Assembly (NCBI GenBank): GCA_017444015.1
Contig: JAFSXN010000117.1
Span: 1 to 62,836, forward strand
Direction of reading: 5' to 3'
DNA from: Lachnospiraceae bacterium
GTDB taxonomy: Bacteria > Bacillota > Clostridia > Lachnospirales > Lachnospiraceae
Length of the DNA stretch: 62,836 bases
The translations under genes and the position numbers were made by a program. Positions 11,801 to 18,923 of the stretch are shown here, piece by piece; position 1 is the stretch's first letter, and each line of letters starts with the position of its first letter. The notes beneath the pieces were generated by a model. It saw nothing but the letters and a program-made list of their open reading frames with translations. It was not told the DNA's origin and did no database searches.

Positions 11801-12273
11801 ATATCGACCGTACTCGGAACTATGCTCTCACCTAAATACTCCTCAAACTTCGTCAGCCATAAAATATTCTCATTCGGATCAATCTTATAGCTATAGTCAT
11901 TGAGCCAATAATGCCACTTTGCGTAAAGAGTAATCGATTCAGAAATTTCTGACCGGTAGAACTCATAAAAGGTATTACATTGCTTATCAATACACCAGCC
12001 GTCAAATATATAGCCTTTCTTTACCGGATTCTCAGGCTCAGATACGCGCCCACCTTCCTCCACCGTCTGATCCTCTACTTTGCTGCCGCCCATTGAATCA
12101 AACGTAACCGTATATTTTACTGTGTCCTGTATAGTCTCTATGTTCTCTGCGGATGCCTCCACAGGGCTGTTGAATTCCTGACCGTCCGCTTCCCTTGCAG
12201 CTATCCTTACCGGTATCGCCAAATTAAACAAAACAACGCTCAAAAGCAGATATAACGCTTTCTTTCTCCACAT
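8878..12273 (-). CDS. Large secreted surface protein with DUF285 (BspA-like) repeats, InlB B-repeats and BIG2-like domains
   Basis: This is a 1131-residue exported protein. Residues 1-26 form a signal peptide. An InlB B-repeat (GGWCID/LYAKW type) lies at about 52-122. Then come roughly 12 DUF285 repeats of about 20-24 residues with the core FDTSKVTDMSYMF (about 140-540), a second InlB B-repeat (about 575-645), and several bacterial Ig-like (BIG2-type) segments to the C-terminus. No LPXTG motif or transmembrane anchor is visible, so attachment to the cell is unclear. DUF285 proteins are cell-surface and presumably adhesive. The repeats are close enough in DNA to allow recombinational length variation. 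An extended -10 promoter lies 66 bp upstream, and the start has a good GGAG site. Confidence 0.9.
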   Translation of the reverse strand: MWRKKALYLLLSVVLFNLAIPVRIAAREADGQEFNSPVEASAENIETIQDTVKYTVTFDSMGGSKVEDQTVEEGGRVSEPENPVKKGYIFDGWCIDKQCNTFYEFYRSEISESITLYAKWHYWLNDYSYKIDPNENILWLTKFEEYLGESIVPSTVDIEGVTYKTGVSGGCYRDVSIGRLKLEPGVIFAPDSSEMFMNCYGELDLAGVDTSRVTDMSYMFCDAGVHSVVVDRADAILDLSSFDTSKVTDMSYMFTNNSFNTLDLSSFDTSNVTNMRAMFKGCLYLESIDVSGFDTSKVTGMSYMFYGEEYLNVLDVSKFDTSSVTNMKWMFGLCPSLESLDVSGFDTSKVTDMGAMFEGCGATTLDVSGFDTSNVTDMNMMFACEVTSLDVSGFDTSNVTNMNGMFGCPVTSLDVSGFDTSKVTDMGFMFSGTELTSLDLSNFNTSKVTNMSAMFGSCDKLTSVNLRSFNTKNVKYVAGMFASCESLAFLDLSGFDLSKAQILYNDSGDAIDDPMLSSCEKLQILQTPKNLPLEMPLDKPMYDSSGKIYTSLPKNSPVSITLYSTETPEPKEETCQVTFYTGRGMEPIVQTVKKNEKAEKPSDPENPWFTFMGWYVDKDQTDLYDFDAPVTNDIILYAKWSEYHRVYILEGAEALKDGKSVSSVGEGETVTIRFVKAPEGMEFSAWKLTGAEPEDNKALETTFVMGDGDVTVSYELVKKDGTVYLETLPEDADRTTKVKGLKFAKTSLKLRAGDTVSNPAAPTYDKTTELQPAVLYVSSNTDIVGVSPDGTFAAIGGGTATVTAYCGNKKATCKVTVSTYTSDIVILDENERDITDGSYQMKGGEQAILQVLVLPVNSTDPRKVTWKSYNTKAVTVSNGLITAKEVKEPLEAKVTATVTYTEPSGKSAKLTKEVTVKVAPVSVPKAANGDKSHSLAAKLKLAKLETTGEKQTTTLTATLAPAKGSGLNRANISFSSSNEDILMVRSSGEPGTNAKGAKEVVSEVTAVGSGTAYVIVKTWEDGDPDKANIKLCKVTVTSPVDSLFITGDSLGRIDPTSGELTLRLGSYDQILLNVSPQNATTLPKIQWSASGGITVKDGMVFAKSVTKQEKPGTLKVKCGKVETTLRVIVVP

Positions 12274-12338
12274 AATCTTCCTGTCTCCTTTCCTACAACA
12301 GCCGTCAAAAACTATCTGTTTTTCCTTGATTCTGCATA

Positions 12339-12347
12339 ATTATAGCA
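12339..12347 (-). promoter_or_regulatory. Extended -10 promoter of the DUF285 surface protein gene
   Basis: The minus strand reads TGCTATAAT (complement of 12339-12347), an extended -10 element about 66 bp before the ATG. There is no good -35 box at 16-18 bp, which is usual for extended -10 promoters. Confidence 0.6.
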
Positions 12348-12473
12348 TACCTCTTTCAACAAGCCAATTCCTGAAAAGTTCGTAGAATAGTTCAGAAAAA
12401 CTTATTGACAACAGAAATGATTTCGTCCAAAATAATATCAGATATTAAATTAGTCGATATTGAGGAAACTACC

Positions 12474-13697
12474 ATGTATATTCAGCGCCACGCAGAACAG
12501 ACCATTCAGAAATTGGCAAATATGTTTGGGGCAGTACTCGTAACCGGCCCCAGGCAGGTTGGAAAAACAACAATGCTGCGGAATATGTTACAAAATATTG
12601 GCTATGTTTCTCTGGATGATGTTGTACAACTACAGGCAGCGGTCGAAACTCCGGGTTCCTTCCTGAAGGATAATCTGCCTCCGGTTTTTATTGATGAAAT
12701 TCAGAAGGCACCTGAGCTTTTTCCTCAGATGAAGCTGATCTTAGACGAGAGTAAAAAAAAGGGACAGTACTATCTTACCGGGTCCCAGCATTTTCAAATG
12801 ATGAAGAATGCAAGCGAGTCTTTGTCCGGACGTATCGGTATCCTTACCCTGCTCGGACTTTCTCTCAGGGAACGATATGGGGTCAAAAACAGCCTGCCGT
12901 TTCTCGGAACAGAAGAATATCTGACCGGCAGAAAGCAGGAAAGCATTTCAATAACCAACGAAGAGCTCTGGAATTGTATCTGGCGGGGAAGTCTGCCGGA
13001 GCTTGCCGTCAATCCGGAATATAGCTGGCAAATGTACTACGGAGCTTACGTTTCAACTTACGTTGAGCGGGATGTCAGAGAACTTGCGCAGGTCGGAGAT
13101 ATTCTGAAATTTACCCGCTTTATGGAAGTATTGGCAGCAAGAAACGGACAGCTGTTAAACCTTTCCGAAGCAGCCGGAGAAGTTGGCATCAGTCAGCCCA
13201 CTGCTGATCGCTGGCTTTCCATTCTGACAACCTCTCATATCATTTATCTGCTCCGGCCATATTTTAATAACCTTACGAAACGAGCGGTAAAAACGCCGAA
13301 GCTCTATTTTCTGGATACCGGACTTGCCGCGTATTTAAGCCGGTGGAACACGCCCGAGGTATTACAAAAGGGGGCTATGTCCGGAGCGTATTTTGAAGCC
13401 TTTGTCATTTCTGAGATCCTGAAAAGCTATTACAATGCGGGAATACTCGAACCGCCGTTGTATTTCTACCGCGATAAGGACAAGAAAGAGATCGACCTGC
13501 TGATCGAGGAAAACGGCTGTATCCACCCATTTGAGATAAAACAGCATTCCGACCCAAAAGCAGGAGACCTCAAAAACTTCAGTGTCCTCAACAAGCTCGA
13601 CAGTGAAATGATCGGAGAAGGCGGTGTGATCTGTACCTATGACCGCATCGTAACCCTTCAGGATAGCTTCCGGGTAATTCCGGTCGGGTATCTGTAA
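12474..13697 (+). CDS. AAA-family ATP-binding protein with DUF4143
   Basis: This is a 407-residue protein from the ATG at 12474, chosen because TGAGGAA sits 6 bp upstream; an earlier in-frame ATG at 12405 has no such site. The Walker A motif GPRQVGKTT lies near residues 24-32 and a Walker B-like stretch FIDEIQKAP follows, then a winged-helix-like region and the C-terminal DUF4143 domain ending in a PD-(D/E)XK-like fold (KKEIDLLIEENG). Such proteins are abundant solitary genes in anaerobes. Their cellular role is not established; nucleic-acid-associated or defence functions are suspected. It stands alone and ends at a bidirectional terminator. Confidence 0.85.
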   Translation: MYIQRHAEQTIQKLANMFGAVLVTGPRQVGKTTMLRNMLQNIGYVSLDDVVQLQAAVETPGSFLKDNLPPVFIDEIQKAPELFPQMKLILDESKKKGQYYLTGSQHFQMMKNASESLSGRIGILTLLGLSLRERYGVKNSLPFLGTEEYLTGRKQESISITNEELWNCIWRGSLPELAVNPEYSWQMYYGAYVSTYVERDVRELAQVGDILKFTRFMEVLAARNGQLLNLSEAAGEVGISQPTADRWLSILTTSHIIYLLRPYFNNLTKRAVKTPKLYFLDTGLAAYLSRWNTPEVLQKGAMSGAYFEAFVISEILKSYYNAGILEPPLYFYRDKDKKEIDLLIEENGCIHPFEIKQHSDPKAGDLKNFSVLNKLDSEMIGEGGVICTYDRIVTLQDSFRVIPVGYL

Positions 13698-13748
13698 CAA
13701 TCGAGCAGAAGTGATGAAATTTTTCCTTACGCGACTCTGCGCATAAAA

Positions 13749-13800
13749 AAAGAACGATCCCTTTGACATTCTCTTCTGTCAGCAGGAACCGTTCTTATTT
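13749..13800. terminator. Bidirectional terminator between convergent genes
   Basis: An inverted repeat (AAGAACGATCC with GGAACCGTTCTT) is flanked by an A run on the left and TATTTATT on the right, and it lies between a plus-strand gene ending at 13697 and a minus-strand gene ending at 13823. It can terminate transcription in both directions. Confidence 0.7.
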
Positions 13801-13822
13801 ATTATTCACTTATTCCTTCAAA

Positions 13823-14323
13823 TTAATCATTGTCCAGATACTTCGAAGCCAGCTCGTTTTCGTAATCGTCCGCGATATCCTTCCAGCGGTTCGGATGGAA
13901 AACGATAGTCGGAGCACAGGCCGGAGCCCGTTCCTCCCTCGGGATCTTTCGACGGATCTCCGCGACTCTCTTCCGATAGCCGGAGAAATAAGCGAAATAC
14001 CCGGCCAGGCAAACCGAGAGAAAGACAAGCGTTACGACCCAGATCACCATTCCCGGACGCATCCGCCCTTCCTCGCTGCCGGAAATCGATGCGCTCGCCG
14101 CAAGAGGAACCTCGCCCTCCTCGAGAACTACCAGATCGTGATCCACCTCTCCCGACGCACCGGTCTCGGCTTCACCTGGAGCCTCGTCATCAGCCGTGGC
14201 AGTCGCGACCAGATCTCTCTGCGCCGCGTAAGCCCTTTCAGCTCCGCCCGCCGTAAAGCAGGCATTCGCCAGAGCAAAAGCGGCAATCGCTATAAGTAAC
14301 GTTGTTATCTTACTTTTTTTCAT
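13823..14323 (-). CDS. Small exported or membrane protein of unknown function
   Basis: This is a 166-residue protein I do not recognise. It has an N-terminal signal sequence (KKSKITTLLIAIAAFALA, residues 2-19) with likely cleavage near AYAA, an acidic Ala/Glu/Thr-rich linker (about 37-80), one transmembrane helix (MVIWVVTLVFLSVCLAGYF, about 92-110), and a basic then mixed cytoplasmic tail that includes FHPNRW. Type I membrane topology is expected. It is divergent from the degenerate GGDEF gene, with a 153-bp shared upstream region, so the two may share regulation. Confidence 0.65.
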   Translation of the reverse strand: MKKSKITTLLIAIAAFALANACFTAGGAERAYAAQRDLVATATADDEAPGEAETGASGEVDHDLVVLEEGEVPLAASASISGSEEGRMRPGMVIWVVTLVFLSVCLAGYFAYFSGYRKRVAEIRRKIPREERAPACAPTIVFHPNRWKDIADDYENELASKYLDND

Positions 14324-14476
14324 GGTATTGCATCCCTTCAGTAGAAAAATTCACCCCTCTGTTATATAAAGACCTCCGAATGACCGAAAAAGGTTCAAAA
14401 ATTATATCTACCATTTTAAGCAGTATTTTGGTAATATTTACTATAGTAGGGAAATTATATTTCCAGGGGGTGCATA

Positions 14477-15181
14477 ATGGGACAGGATAATCTGAAAAGC
14501 TATCGGATCTTCAAGATCGTTCAGCTTGTCATACTGATCATCTTCGCAGTGGCGTTTTTCTGCTATCTGCACTTTGATCCTCTCTTGCGAAACAATATTT
14601 ATTCCAATAAAAATCTGCTCACCATCTGTATTTTTCTCTGGGCTTTTATGATCTTCAGCGCGATCTCGATCTTCTTCGATTTTACGCAGCTTGAAAAGAA
14701 TATCGTAAACGTCCATGACCTGAACGAGACGGCGTATTTGGATAAGCTGACAAGGATCCCAAACCGTAATACCGTGGATCTTCTGATCGACAACTATAAG
14801 GACCGGGATATTTCCAGGGCGGGCTGCGCGCTGATCTCCATCTCGAACCTTCCGGAGATCAACGAAAAGAGCGGAAGAGCCTCGGGGGACGATCATCTGA
14901 GGAAATTCGCATCCTCCTTTGAGCGGGTCGGCAACCGTTACGGATTTGTCGGGCGAAACGGGGGAAACGAGTTCATCGTCGTGATCGACAGCTGTGATGC
15001 TGCAAGGATGCAGAGCTTTGTGGACGAGCTGATCAAAGAAATGCAGCAGGATTTCGGGGTTTCCGCTCCGGAGGCGATCCCTGTAAAGATTTCCTTTGAT
15101 TACGCCTTAAATGCCGAAGAGCAGGTGAAAACGATCTCCGAACTGCTCTCAAGGATGTATAAAAGCTATAAAAAAGGATAG
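14477..15181 (+). CDS. Two-helix membrane protein with a degenerate GGDEF domain
   Basis: This is a 234-residue protein with two N-terminal transmembrane helices (about 13-30 and 47-67) and a GGDEF-like domain (about 86-234). The fold signatures DKLTRIPNRN and GRNGGNEF (159-166) are present, but the key residues are not. The first metal-binding Asp of the usual DID motif is Ser121, the second Asp is Ser123, and the third residue of GG[D/E]EF is Asn164. The RxxD inhibitory site is also absent. It is therefore probably not an active diguanylate cyclase and may act as a c-di-GMP or GTP sensor or a scaffold. It begins the plus-strand block, has an AGGGGGTG ribosome-binding site, and ends 3 bp before the sigma factor gene. 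Confidence 0.82.
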   Translation: MGQDNLKSYRIFKIVQLVILIIFAVAFFCYLHFDPLLRNNIYSNKNLLTICIFLWAFMIFSAISIFFDFTQLEKNIVNVHDLNETAYLDKLTRIPNRNTVDLLIDNYKDRDISRAGCALISISNLPEINEKSGRASGDDHLRKFASSFERVGNRYGFVGRNGGNEFIVVIDSCDAARMQSFVDELIKEMQQDFGVSAPEAIPVKISFDYALNAEEQVKTISELLSRMYKSYKKG

Positions 15182-15184
15182 ACC

Positions 15185-15754
15185 ATGGCAAACTTTAACC
15201 ATGATTACATAGGTAACTTGGTTATGCGTGCCCAGGCGGATGATTCGGATGCCTTTGCAGAGTTATATGCGCTCACTTATCAACATATCTACAACTACGC
15301 AGGACATTATCTCAGGGATCAGTTTCTGGCGCAGGACGCCATGCAGGAGACCTATGTATCCGCGCTGAAAAATATAAGAAAGATCAAGGAGCCTACGCTG
15401 TTTGTGGCCTGGCTGAATCAGATCTGTTTCCACGTCTGCTACGATATGCGCAAACGGGATGACGCAAACTATGAAACGATCTCCGGCGAGCTCCTTGAAG
15501 TCCTGAAGGATGAACATATCTACCACGATCCTGTGACAAGCTTTGAGGACAAGGAGGAAACAACGACCCTCAACGCCGCTGTCGCACAGCTTCCCTTCAA
15601 CGAGCAGCAGGTCATTGTAATGCGGTATTACAATGATATGAAGCTCGAAGAAATCGCGAGCGCCATGGGCGTTTCGCGAAGTTCAGTCAAACGATACCTG
15701 ATCTCAGGCAGAGATCGGCTGGCAAAAATCTTACGAAGGGAGGACGAGGTATGA
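15185..15754 (+). CDS. ECF-type RNA polymerase sigma factor
   Basis: This is a 189-residue sigma-70 family protein with region 2 (about residues 20-90, with AQDAMQETYVSALKN in region 2.2 and FVAWLNQICFHVCYD after it) and region 4 (about 128-185, LPFNEQQVIVMRYYNDMKLEEIA followed by the helix-turn-helix VSRSSVKRYL). It directs RNA polymerase to a dedicated promoter set. The downstream membrane gene overlaps it by 4 bp (ATGA) and is a candidate anti-sigma factor. Its position between a GGDEF-like protein and a pilus-like cluster suggests that it controls this locus. Confidence 0.9.
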   Translation: MANFNHDYIGNLVMRAQADDSDAFAELYALTYQHIYNYAGHYLRDQFLAQDAMQETYVSALKNIRKIKEPTLFVAWLNQICFHVCYDMRKRDDANYETISGELLEVLKDEHIYHDPVTSFEDKEETTTLNAAVAQLPFNEQQVIVMRYYNDMKLEEIASAMGVSRSSVKRYLISGRDRLAKILRREDEV

Positions 15755-16242
15755 TCTATAAAAGCAAGCGCTACCAGATGGATTTAAAGAGCGCGAACGA
15801 TACGCTTCAGAGCGTACTGAAAACCTGTGAAAAAGAACCGAATACCATACCGTTTGACCGGCTGGTCTTTCACAATACGGTGAATTCCGCCTATGCGAAG
15901 CTCTGCCGGTACTTAAGCCTCGGGCTTTTGCTGTTTACGATCCTCTCGCCCCTGACGTTTAAGGATCCCGGCTTCTCTGTCCGGAATTCCGGCCTGATCG
16001 AAAGGATCATCGTTACAGATCACGAGCTGTACGAGGACCGTTTTGTTATGCATCTGAACGGCAGCAGTATCGCCTATGACGATATCTATGCCAGAAAAGA
16101 TGACGGGAACTTTGTTTTTCCCTCCGAGATCAGCGAGGAGACCGGAGAGATCGTTTTCCCCTATGAAGGAAGCAACTTAAACATCTATATTCCTGATCTG
16201 AGCGGAAAGGTTTTGCATGCGATACTCACTGCGAACGAGTAA
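15751..16242 (+). CDS. Single-pass membrane protein, candidate anti-sigma factor
   Basis: This is a 163-residue protein with a cytoplasmic N-terminus of about 50 residues, one transmembrane helix (LCRYLSLGLLLFTILSPLTF, about 51-70), and an extracytoplasmic domain of about 90 residues (NGSSIAYDDIYARKDDGNF and later). It overlaps the sigma gene by 4 bp and has a strong GGGAGG site within that gene. The architecture and coupling fit an anti-sigma factor, but no zinc-binding ZAS motif (HxxxCxxC) is visible, so this is inferred from context only. Its 3' end overlaps the transglutaminase gene by 26 bp. Confidence 0.65.
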   Translation: MIYKSKRYQMDLKSANDTLQSVLKTCEKEPNTIPFDRLVFHNTVNSAYAKLCRYLSLGLLLFTILSPLTFKDPGFSVRNSGLIERIIVTDHELYEDRFVMHLNGSSIAYDDIYARKDDGNFVFPSEISEETGEIVFPYEGSNLNIYIPDLSGKVLHAILTANE

Positions 16243-17179
16243 AATCATCGCTTATATTCTCATATTGCCCCTGATCATTACCCTCTGCTCCTGCGCCTCG
16301 ATCGGAAACGCCAGGGCGCTCAGAGAGGGCAATACCATTGTGACCTCCCAGGGAAACGCGGGGGTCCGTGACAATACGCCCGTCGTTCTGATCCCGTCCT
16401 ACGGCGGAGACGATATCCTTACGAGCGAAAAGGTCAATATCAATATTTCCAATGCTTCCGAGGGCTATATCGTCGTCCGGTATACCGGCGAGACCGAGAG
16501 GGCCAAGATGCAGCTGATCGGAAACGGCCAGGTGACCTATACCTATGATCTGTACCGGGATGAATTCGAGGTCATCCCTCTGACCGCGGATTCCGGAACC
16601 TACTCCGCGACGGTCTATGAGAATATCGAAGCGAATCAGTATGCGACCATTTACTCTACCGAGTTTAACGTCACGATCGTCAATACCTACGGGCCGTTTC
16701 TGTACCCGAATATGTACGTGAATTTCAATAAACAGTCCAAGGCGGTAGAGCTTGCAGCTACGCTTGCCAAGGGAGCCGAGAGCGATTTGGAGGTCGTTTC
16801 CCGGATCTATCAGTACGTGATCGACAATATCACCTACGACCACCATAAGGCGGAAACGGTGGAAAGCGGCTATATCCCGGATGTGGATGAAATCTTAGAG
16901 ATACGGACCGGCATCTGCTTTGACTACGCCGCGCTCATGGCTGCTATGCTCCGGAGTCAGCGGATCCCGGGGCGGTTAGAGATCGGCTATGCCGGAGATG
17001 CCTACCACGCCTGGATCAGCGTCTATACGCCGGATACCGGGTGGCTGGAGGGGATGATCGTTTTCGACGGAACGACCTGGTCCCTTGTAGATCCGACCTT
17101 TGCCGCCAATACCGACGCCTCCGACCTTCAGAAATTCATCGGGGATGGGGATAATTATTTTACAAAATATGTATACTAG
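16217..17179 (+). CDS. Transglutaminase-like lipoprotein
   Basis: This is a 320-residue protein. A hydrophobic signal (about 9-24) ends in the lipobox-like LCSC, with lipidation expected at Cys26. An Ig-like or unknown domain (about 55-155) is followed by a transglutaminase-like (papain-fold) domain with the full triad: Cys234 in GICFDY, His264 in YHAW and Asp292 in VDPTF. Members act as peptidases or cross-linkers on surface or envelope proteins. It is the last gene of the sigma block, overlaps the preceding gene, and is followed by a 196-bp structured gap before the pilus-like genes. Processing or cross-linking of pilus or surface subunits is a reasonable guess, not shown. Confidence 0.88.
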   Translation: MRYSLRTSKIIAYILILPLIITLCSCASIGNARALREGNTIVTSQGNAGVRDNTPVVLIPSYGGDDILTSEKVNINISNASEGYIVVRYTGETERAKMQLIGNGQVTYTYDLYRDEFEVIPLTADSGTYSATVYENIEANQYATIYSTEFNVTIVNTYGPFLYPNMYVNFNKQSKAVELAATLAKGAESDLEVVSRIYQYVIDNITYDHHKAETVESGYIPDVDEILEIRTGICFDYAALMAAMLRSQRIPGRLEIGYAGDAYHAWISVYTPDTGWLEGMIVFDGTTWSLVDPTFAANTDASDLQKFIGDGDNYFTKYVY

Positions 17180-17192
17180 CATTGAGCCGGGC

Positions 17193-17350
17193 GTAATAAA
17201 ATAAGAGCAGGCTGCGCAAGCTGGCTTGCGGCAGACGGATATTATTTTATTACATTTGGCGATAGCCAAACAGCGAGAAAAATCGTAAGATTTTTTGAGC
17301 GGATGCCCAGCGACTCGGCTTATGAGAGCCAAACAACGAGTTGCCGAGTC
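17193..17350. repeat. Hairpin-rich intergenic element
   Basis: There are four consecutive inverted repeats: a 12-bp AT-rich stem GTAATAAAATAA (17193-17204 with 17242-17253) enclosing an inner GCAAG/CTTGC stem; TTTGGC/GCCAAA (17255-17270); AAAAATC/GATTTTT followed by one more T (17278-17296, terminator-like on the plus strand); and GACTCGGC/GCCGAGTC (17312-17350). The mosaic separates the transglutaminase gene from the pilus-like genes and may attenuate transcription. It resembles the other dispersed hairpin elements in style but shares no clear sequence with them. Confidence 0.55.
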
Positions 17351-17375
17351 TGCTTTATATACCGGAGGAATATAA

Positions 17376-18437
17376 ATGCCCAAAAAATCAAAAAAGAAGA
17401 AAAAACTTCTCGTAAATAAAGAACTGGCCCTCTTTTTCGACCAGTTCGCCATGACCCTGGACGCAGGCTTGAACCATACCGACGGGATCCAGATCATGCT
17501 GGAGGATGCCGCAAGCTCCGAGGGAAAGGAGATCCTTGAGACCATGCTGGAAACCCTCCACGAAGGCAAGCCTCTGTCGGCCGCCTTTGAAAGCGCCGAG
17601 GTCTTCCCGAAATACGCGCTCGATATGATGTCCATCGGCGAACGAAGCGGAAAAACCGATGATGTCGCTCATTCGCTGGCAAATTATTACGATCGGGAGG
17701 AGAACATCGCTCAGGGAATAAAAAACGCTGTTACGTATCCTATGATCATTATCCTGATGATGTTCATCGTTATCCTGGTTCTGATCATCAAGGTTCTTCC
17801 GGTCTTCAATCAGGTCTTCATCCAGCTCGGCTCTGAAATGACCGGCTTTTCGAGAGGGCTTTTGAACCTCGGAAACGCTATCAGCCGGTACTCCCTGCTC
17901 TTTATGGGGATCCTGATTCTGATCATCATCCTGTACTTTATCCTTGCCAAAACAGACGGCGGAAAGGCAGCCTTCGGACGCTTTGTCCAGGTCTTCCCGC
18001 TGACGAAGGGCTTCTATCATAAGATCGCTGCCGGCCGTTTCGCAAGCAGTATGGCGCTGACCATGAATACCAACCTGGGGCCGGATGAGAGTCTGAGGAT
18101 GGTCAAAAATATCGTGGATAACAAGGAGGTTGAGACAAAGATCGAGGAGGTCCGGACCATGATCCGGGGCGGGCTCTCCTTTACCGATGCCCTGGTGGAC
18201 AGCGGGATCTTCAACAACCTTTATTCCCGGATGATCTCGGTCGGCGGAAAATCCGGCGCTACCGACAAGGCCCTCAGTAAGATCGCTACGAATTATGAAG
18301 CGGAGATCGACGACCGCATCAGCAACATCATCGCCATCCTTGAACCGACCCTTGTCATCATCTTTTCGATCGTCGTATGCCTGATATTGCTTTCGGTGAT
18401 GATGCCGCTGATGTCAATCATGTCGAGTATTGGATAG
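17376..18437 (+). CDS. Type II secretion/type IV pilus inner-membrane platform protein (GspF/PilC family)
   Basis: This is a 353-residue polytopic protein with the two-fold repeated GspF/PilC cytoplasmic domain. The first repeat (about 15-120, FFDQFAMTLDAGL and IGERSGKTDDV) is followed by two transmembrane helices (about 126-150 and 175-193). The second repeat (about 215-320, ISVGGKSGATDKAL) is followed by a C-terminal helix (about 325-348). The platform couples the cytoplasmic ATPase to pilin polymerisation. It starts after GGAGGAATATAA. It is slightly shorter than typical PilC and opens the pilus-like cluster. Confidence 0.92.
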   Translation: MPKKSKKKKKLLVNKELALFFDQFAMTLDAGLNHTDGIQIMLEDAASSEGKEILETMLETLHEGKPLSAAFESAEVFPKYALDMMSIGERSGKTDDVAHSLANYYDREENIAQGIKNAVTYPMIIILMMFIVILVLIIKVLPVFNQVFIQLGSEMTGFSRGLLNLGNAISRYSLLFMGILILIIILYFILAKTDGGKAAFGRFVQVFPLTKGFYHKIAAGRFASSMALTMNTNLGPDESLRMVKNIVDNKEVETKIEEVRTMIRGGLSFTDALVDSGIFNNLYSRMISVGGKSGATDKALSKIATNYEAEIDDRISNIIAILEPTLVIIFSIVVCLILLSVMMPLMSIMSSIG

Positions 18438-18445
18438 GATATGTG

Positions 18446-18580
18446 GATAGGATTTACTCCGTAAATCCATTATCGACAAAAACATCTTGAGAAGCAGATG
18501 TTTTTGCCCCTCTGAGTTTTGCTGCGGAAAAGCGTCAGAGGAAAATAATAAAGGAGCTATGCCGCAGCAAAACATCAGAG
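18446..18580 (+). repeat. Dispersed repeat F3, copy 1
   Basis: This 135-bp element closely matches 58546-58679 at both ends (GATAGGATTT at the left, AACATCAGAG at the right). It carries three hairpins: GGATTTA/TAAATCC, AAAACATCT/AGATGTTTT (terminator-like) and CTCTGAGTTTTGCTGCGG with the complementary CCGCAGCAAAACATCAGAG. It begins 8 bp after the stop of the GspF-like gene. Its right end supplies the AAAGGAG site and ATG of a mini-cistron that overlaps the next gene. Confidence 0.8.
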
Positions 18581-18585
18581 TTTGA
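18559..18585 (+). promoter_or_regulatory. Possible 8-codon leader cistron coupled to the next gene
   Basis: AAAGGAGCT precedes ATG at 18559, and the frame runs 8 codons (MPQQNIRV) to TGA at 18583-18585. That stop overlaps the TTG start of the next gene (18582-18584) as TTGA. The same TTGA stop/start overlap joins the following two genes at 18920-18923, so translational coupling is plausible. The ATG and ribosome-binding site lie inside repeat F3. Confidence 0.4.
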
Positions 18586-18923
18586 ACCGTTTTAACAAAC
18601 CAGACCTCCTGAAACGAATATTTAATTCTCAGACCCTTTCGATCGTGGTCTTTGCCGTCGTTATCGTCGTCTTTCTCCTCGGCATCAACGCCGTCTCCGG
18701 AAGCAAGATGACCGACGATAAGTCCCTGCTTGAAAAGGCCGTGACCAAGGATATCGTCCACTGCTATGCCGTCGAGGGCGTTTACCCGCCTTCGCTTTCC
18801 TATATTGAAAACAACTACGGGCTTACCTATGACCATAAGAAATTCATCGTGAGCTATGAATCCATCGGCTCCAACATCATGCCGAGTGTTATGATTATTG
18901 AAAAAGGGGGAGGTAGTAATTGA
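18582..18923 (+). CDS. Small single-pass membrane protein of the pilus-like cluster
   Basis: This is a 113-residue protein with a TTG start. It has a short basic N-terminus, one transmembrane helix (LSIVVFAVVIVVFLLGI, about 18-34) and an exported domain of about 75 residues with a single Cys (in IVHCYAVEG) and VYPPSLSYIENNYGL. The YPPSLSYI stretch resembles the segment after the N-terminal helix in pseudopilins, but no GFTLIE-type prepilin cleavage site is present. It overlaps the next gene by 4 bp (TTGA). A minor pilus-like subunit is likely. Confidence 0.65.
   Translation: MNRFNKPDLLKRIFNSQTLSIVVFAVVIVVFLLGINAVSGSKMTDDKSLLEKAVTKDIVHCYAVEGVYPPSLSYIENNYGLTYDHKKFIVSYESIGSNIMPSVMIIEKGGGSN

Noticed and set aside
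13362-13769. 135-codon minus-strand frame overlapping the DUF4143 gene end
   Set aside because: It is antisense to a clear ATPase gene and runs across the terminator; no domain or start site.
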